From MGBC114079 sp964531385 (lineage in GTDB: Bacteria; Bacillota; Clostridia; Lachnospirales; CAG-274), in NCBI GenBank assembly GCA_964531385.1, contig CAZHGC010000007.1, forward strand, positions 33,930 through 97,929: 64,000 bases of DNA, given 5' to 3'. The position numbers and the translations under genes were made by a program. Of this stretch, positions 62,857-64,000 are shown in pieces. The notes beneath the pieces are model-generated. The model saw only the letters and a list, made by a program, of their open reading frames with translations, had not been told where the DNA came from and ran no database searches. Positions within the stretch are counted from its first letter, which is position 1, and every line of letters begins with the position of its first letter.

Positions 62857-64000
62857 TTAAACATTCTCAGGACTTGTAATCTTTCCTGTAAGAGCCGAAG
62901 CAGCAGCAACAGCAGGGCTGCAAAGATAAACTTCAGATTCAGGGTGTCCCATACGTCCGATAAAGTTACGATTTGTTGTAGATAAAGCTCTTTCGCCTTT
63001 TGCCAAAATACCCATATGTCCGCCAAGGCAAGGCCCGCAAGTTGGTGTAGAGAATACACAACCCGCTTCAACAAAAATTTTCGCAATACCCTCGTCAATA
63101 CATTGTAAATAAATGTTTTGAGTACCCGGTAAAATAATAACTCTAAGTTTAGGATTAACTTTTTTACCTTTAAGAATGTTTGCAGCAGTTCTCAAATCGT
63201 CCATTCTTCCGTTTGTACATGAACCAATAACAACCTGGTCAATTTCAACATCACCAACATTGTCAATAGTTTTAGTATTTTCAGGAAGATGAGGAAAAGC
63301 AACTGTCGGTCTCAAAGTTGATAAATCAATTTCATAAACTTCGTCATATTCAGCATCTTCGTCAGCTTCAAAAACAGTATATTCTTTGTCGGAATGTTCT
63401 TTAACATATTCAAGAGTTTTTTCGTCAACAGGGAAAATTCCGTTTTTACCGCCGGCTTCAATAGCCATATTAGCAATAGTAAATCTGTCGTCCATAGAAA
63501 GATATTTAAGACCGTCGCCAACAAACTCCATAGATTTGTACAAAGCACCGTCAACGCCAATCATGCCAATAATATGTAAAATAATATCTTTACCGCTAAC
63601 CCATTTAGCAGGTTTGTTTTTAAGAACAAATTTTAAAGCAGAAGGAACTTTAAACCAAGCAACGCCCCTTGCCATACCAACAGCCATGTCAGTACTTCCA
63701 ACACCTGTTGAAAAAGCACCCAAAGCACCGTAAGTACAAGTGTGAGAGTCTGCACCGATAACAACATCACCAGGAACAACAAGACCTGCCTCAGGCAAAA
63801 GACAATGCTCAATACCCATCTGTCCAACTTCAAAATAATTTTTAACACATTTTTCGTGAGCAAATTCTCTGATAATTTTGCAATGCTCAGCAGATTTAAT
63901 ATCTTTGTTTGGAGTAAAGTGGTCAGGAACAATAGTCACCTTGTTTTTATCAAAAACCTCTTTAACACCAATTTTGTTAAATTCTTTAACAGCAACGGGA
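62857..64000 (-). CDS. leuC: 3-isopropylmalate dehydratase large subunit, N-terminus missing at window edge
   Basis: About 380 codons of LeuC, open through the right edge; about 40 N-terminal residues lie outside. The frame continues past an internal GTG at 63939 as AVKEFNKIGVKEVFDKNK, normal LeuC sequence, so that GTG is not the start. It holds FTPNKDIKSAEHC, GADSHTCTYGALGAFSTGVG, IGSCTNGRMDDLRTAA and STPTCGPCLGGHMG with the 4Fe-4S cysteines. With LeuD it isomerises 2-isopropylmalate to 3-isopropylmalate. Confidence 0.96.
   Translation of the reverse strand, partial: PVAVKEFNKIGVKEVFDKNKVTIVPDHFTPNKDIKSAEHCKIIREFAHEKCVKNYFEVGQMGIEHCLLPEAGLVVPGDVVIGADSHTCTYGALGAFSTGVGSTDMAVGMARGVAWFKVPSALKFVLKNKPAKWVSGKDIILHIIGMIGVDGALYKSMEFVGDGLKYLSMDDRFTIANMAIEAGGKNGIFPVDEKTLEYVKEHSDKEYTVFEADEDAEYDEVYEIDLSTLRPTVAFPHLPENTKTIDNVGDVEIDQVVIGSCTNGRMDDLRTAANILKGKKVNPKLRVIILPGTQNIYLQCIDEGIAKIFVEAGCVFSTPTCGPCLGGHMGILAKGERALSTTNRNFIGRMGHPESEVYLCSPAVAAASALTGKITSPENV

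Noticed and set aside
62857..63939. leuC starting at the GTG at 63939
   Set aside because: The frame stays open to the window edge with typical LeuC sequence, so the gene is cut by the edge rather than started there.

Overview
The window is about 30% G+C, densely packed and AT-rich, and reads as chromosome of an anaerobic, endospore-forming member of the Clostridia. The evidence is a SpoIVB sporulation peptidase at the left edge, a GerMN-domain protein, a SpoIIE-type phosphatase beside an [FeFe]-hydrogenase-like protein, AddB, TopA, ComM, DprA and RNase R of Firmicute type, strong GGAGG ribosome binding sites and several TTG starts. A Lachnospiraceae-like lineage is my guess; nothing seen fixes the family. 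I see no tRNA, rRNA, CRISPR array, insertion sequence or prophage.

Layout. 1-8.0 kb: SpoIVB (cut by the edge), RluB-type pseudouridine synthase, a divergent D-Ala-D-Ala carboxypeptidase and two consecutive cyclic-di-GMP enzymes. 8.4-15.9 kb: PlsC acyltransferase, oligoendopeptidase F, a flavin-oxidoreductase-like protein, an AraC regulator with a damaged 5' end, a PfkB sugar kinase, TrpS and a membrane-anchored stalk-domain protein. 16.0-20.3 kb: a division and cell-wall hydrolysis unit (PucR/CdaR-type regulator, FtsE, FtsX, coiled-coil M23 peptidase). 20.8-26.9 kb, plus strand: ZapA with a repeat-expanded coiled coil (interrupted by an assembly gap), a U32 peptidase-family protein, an FtsW/RodA protein and a class B PBP. 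27.0-27.5 kb: no open frame, but a consensus promoter and a terminator on the minus strand that suggest an unannotated RNA of about 490 nt. 27.6-34.6 kb: sensory-type hydrogenase and SpoIIE phosphatase, GerMN protein, RdgB, phosphodiesterase, Tex. 34.6-36.2 kb: HxlR regulator with nitroreductase, and an FMN-binding-like protein. 36.4-44.2 kb: AddB, Asp23, RecG, RsmD, CoaD and a coiled-coil protein. 44.2-47.5 kb: LysR regulator and MetE, with a MET-box-like palindrome between them. 47.6-55.4 kb, minus strand: Cys-tRNA deacylase, RNase R, ComM, DprA, TopA. 55.6-64.0 kb: a DUF4358-type lipoprotein, an AIR-synthase/HypE-like protein, and the branched-chain amino acid genes leuC (cut by the edge), leuD, leuB, ilvD, ilvB.

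Most genes are housekeeping. The observations most worth following are the 207-bp in-frame repeat inside zapA, where the 100-N gap falls exactly at repeat phase; the candidate noncoding RNA divergent from the hydrogenase gene; two compensating homopolymer frameshifts in the AraC gene; the MET-box-like palindrome centred near -66 of the inferred metE start; and a run of four DnaA-box-like 9-mers upstream of the AIR-synthase-like gene. Assignments rest on motif recognition and memory of families; no database search was run.
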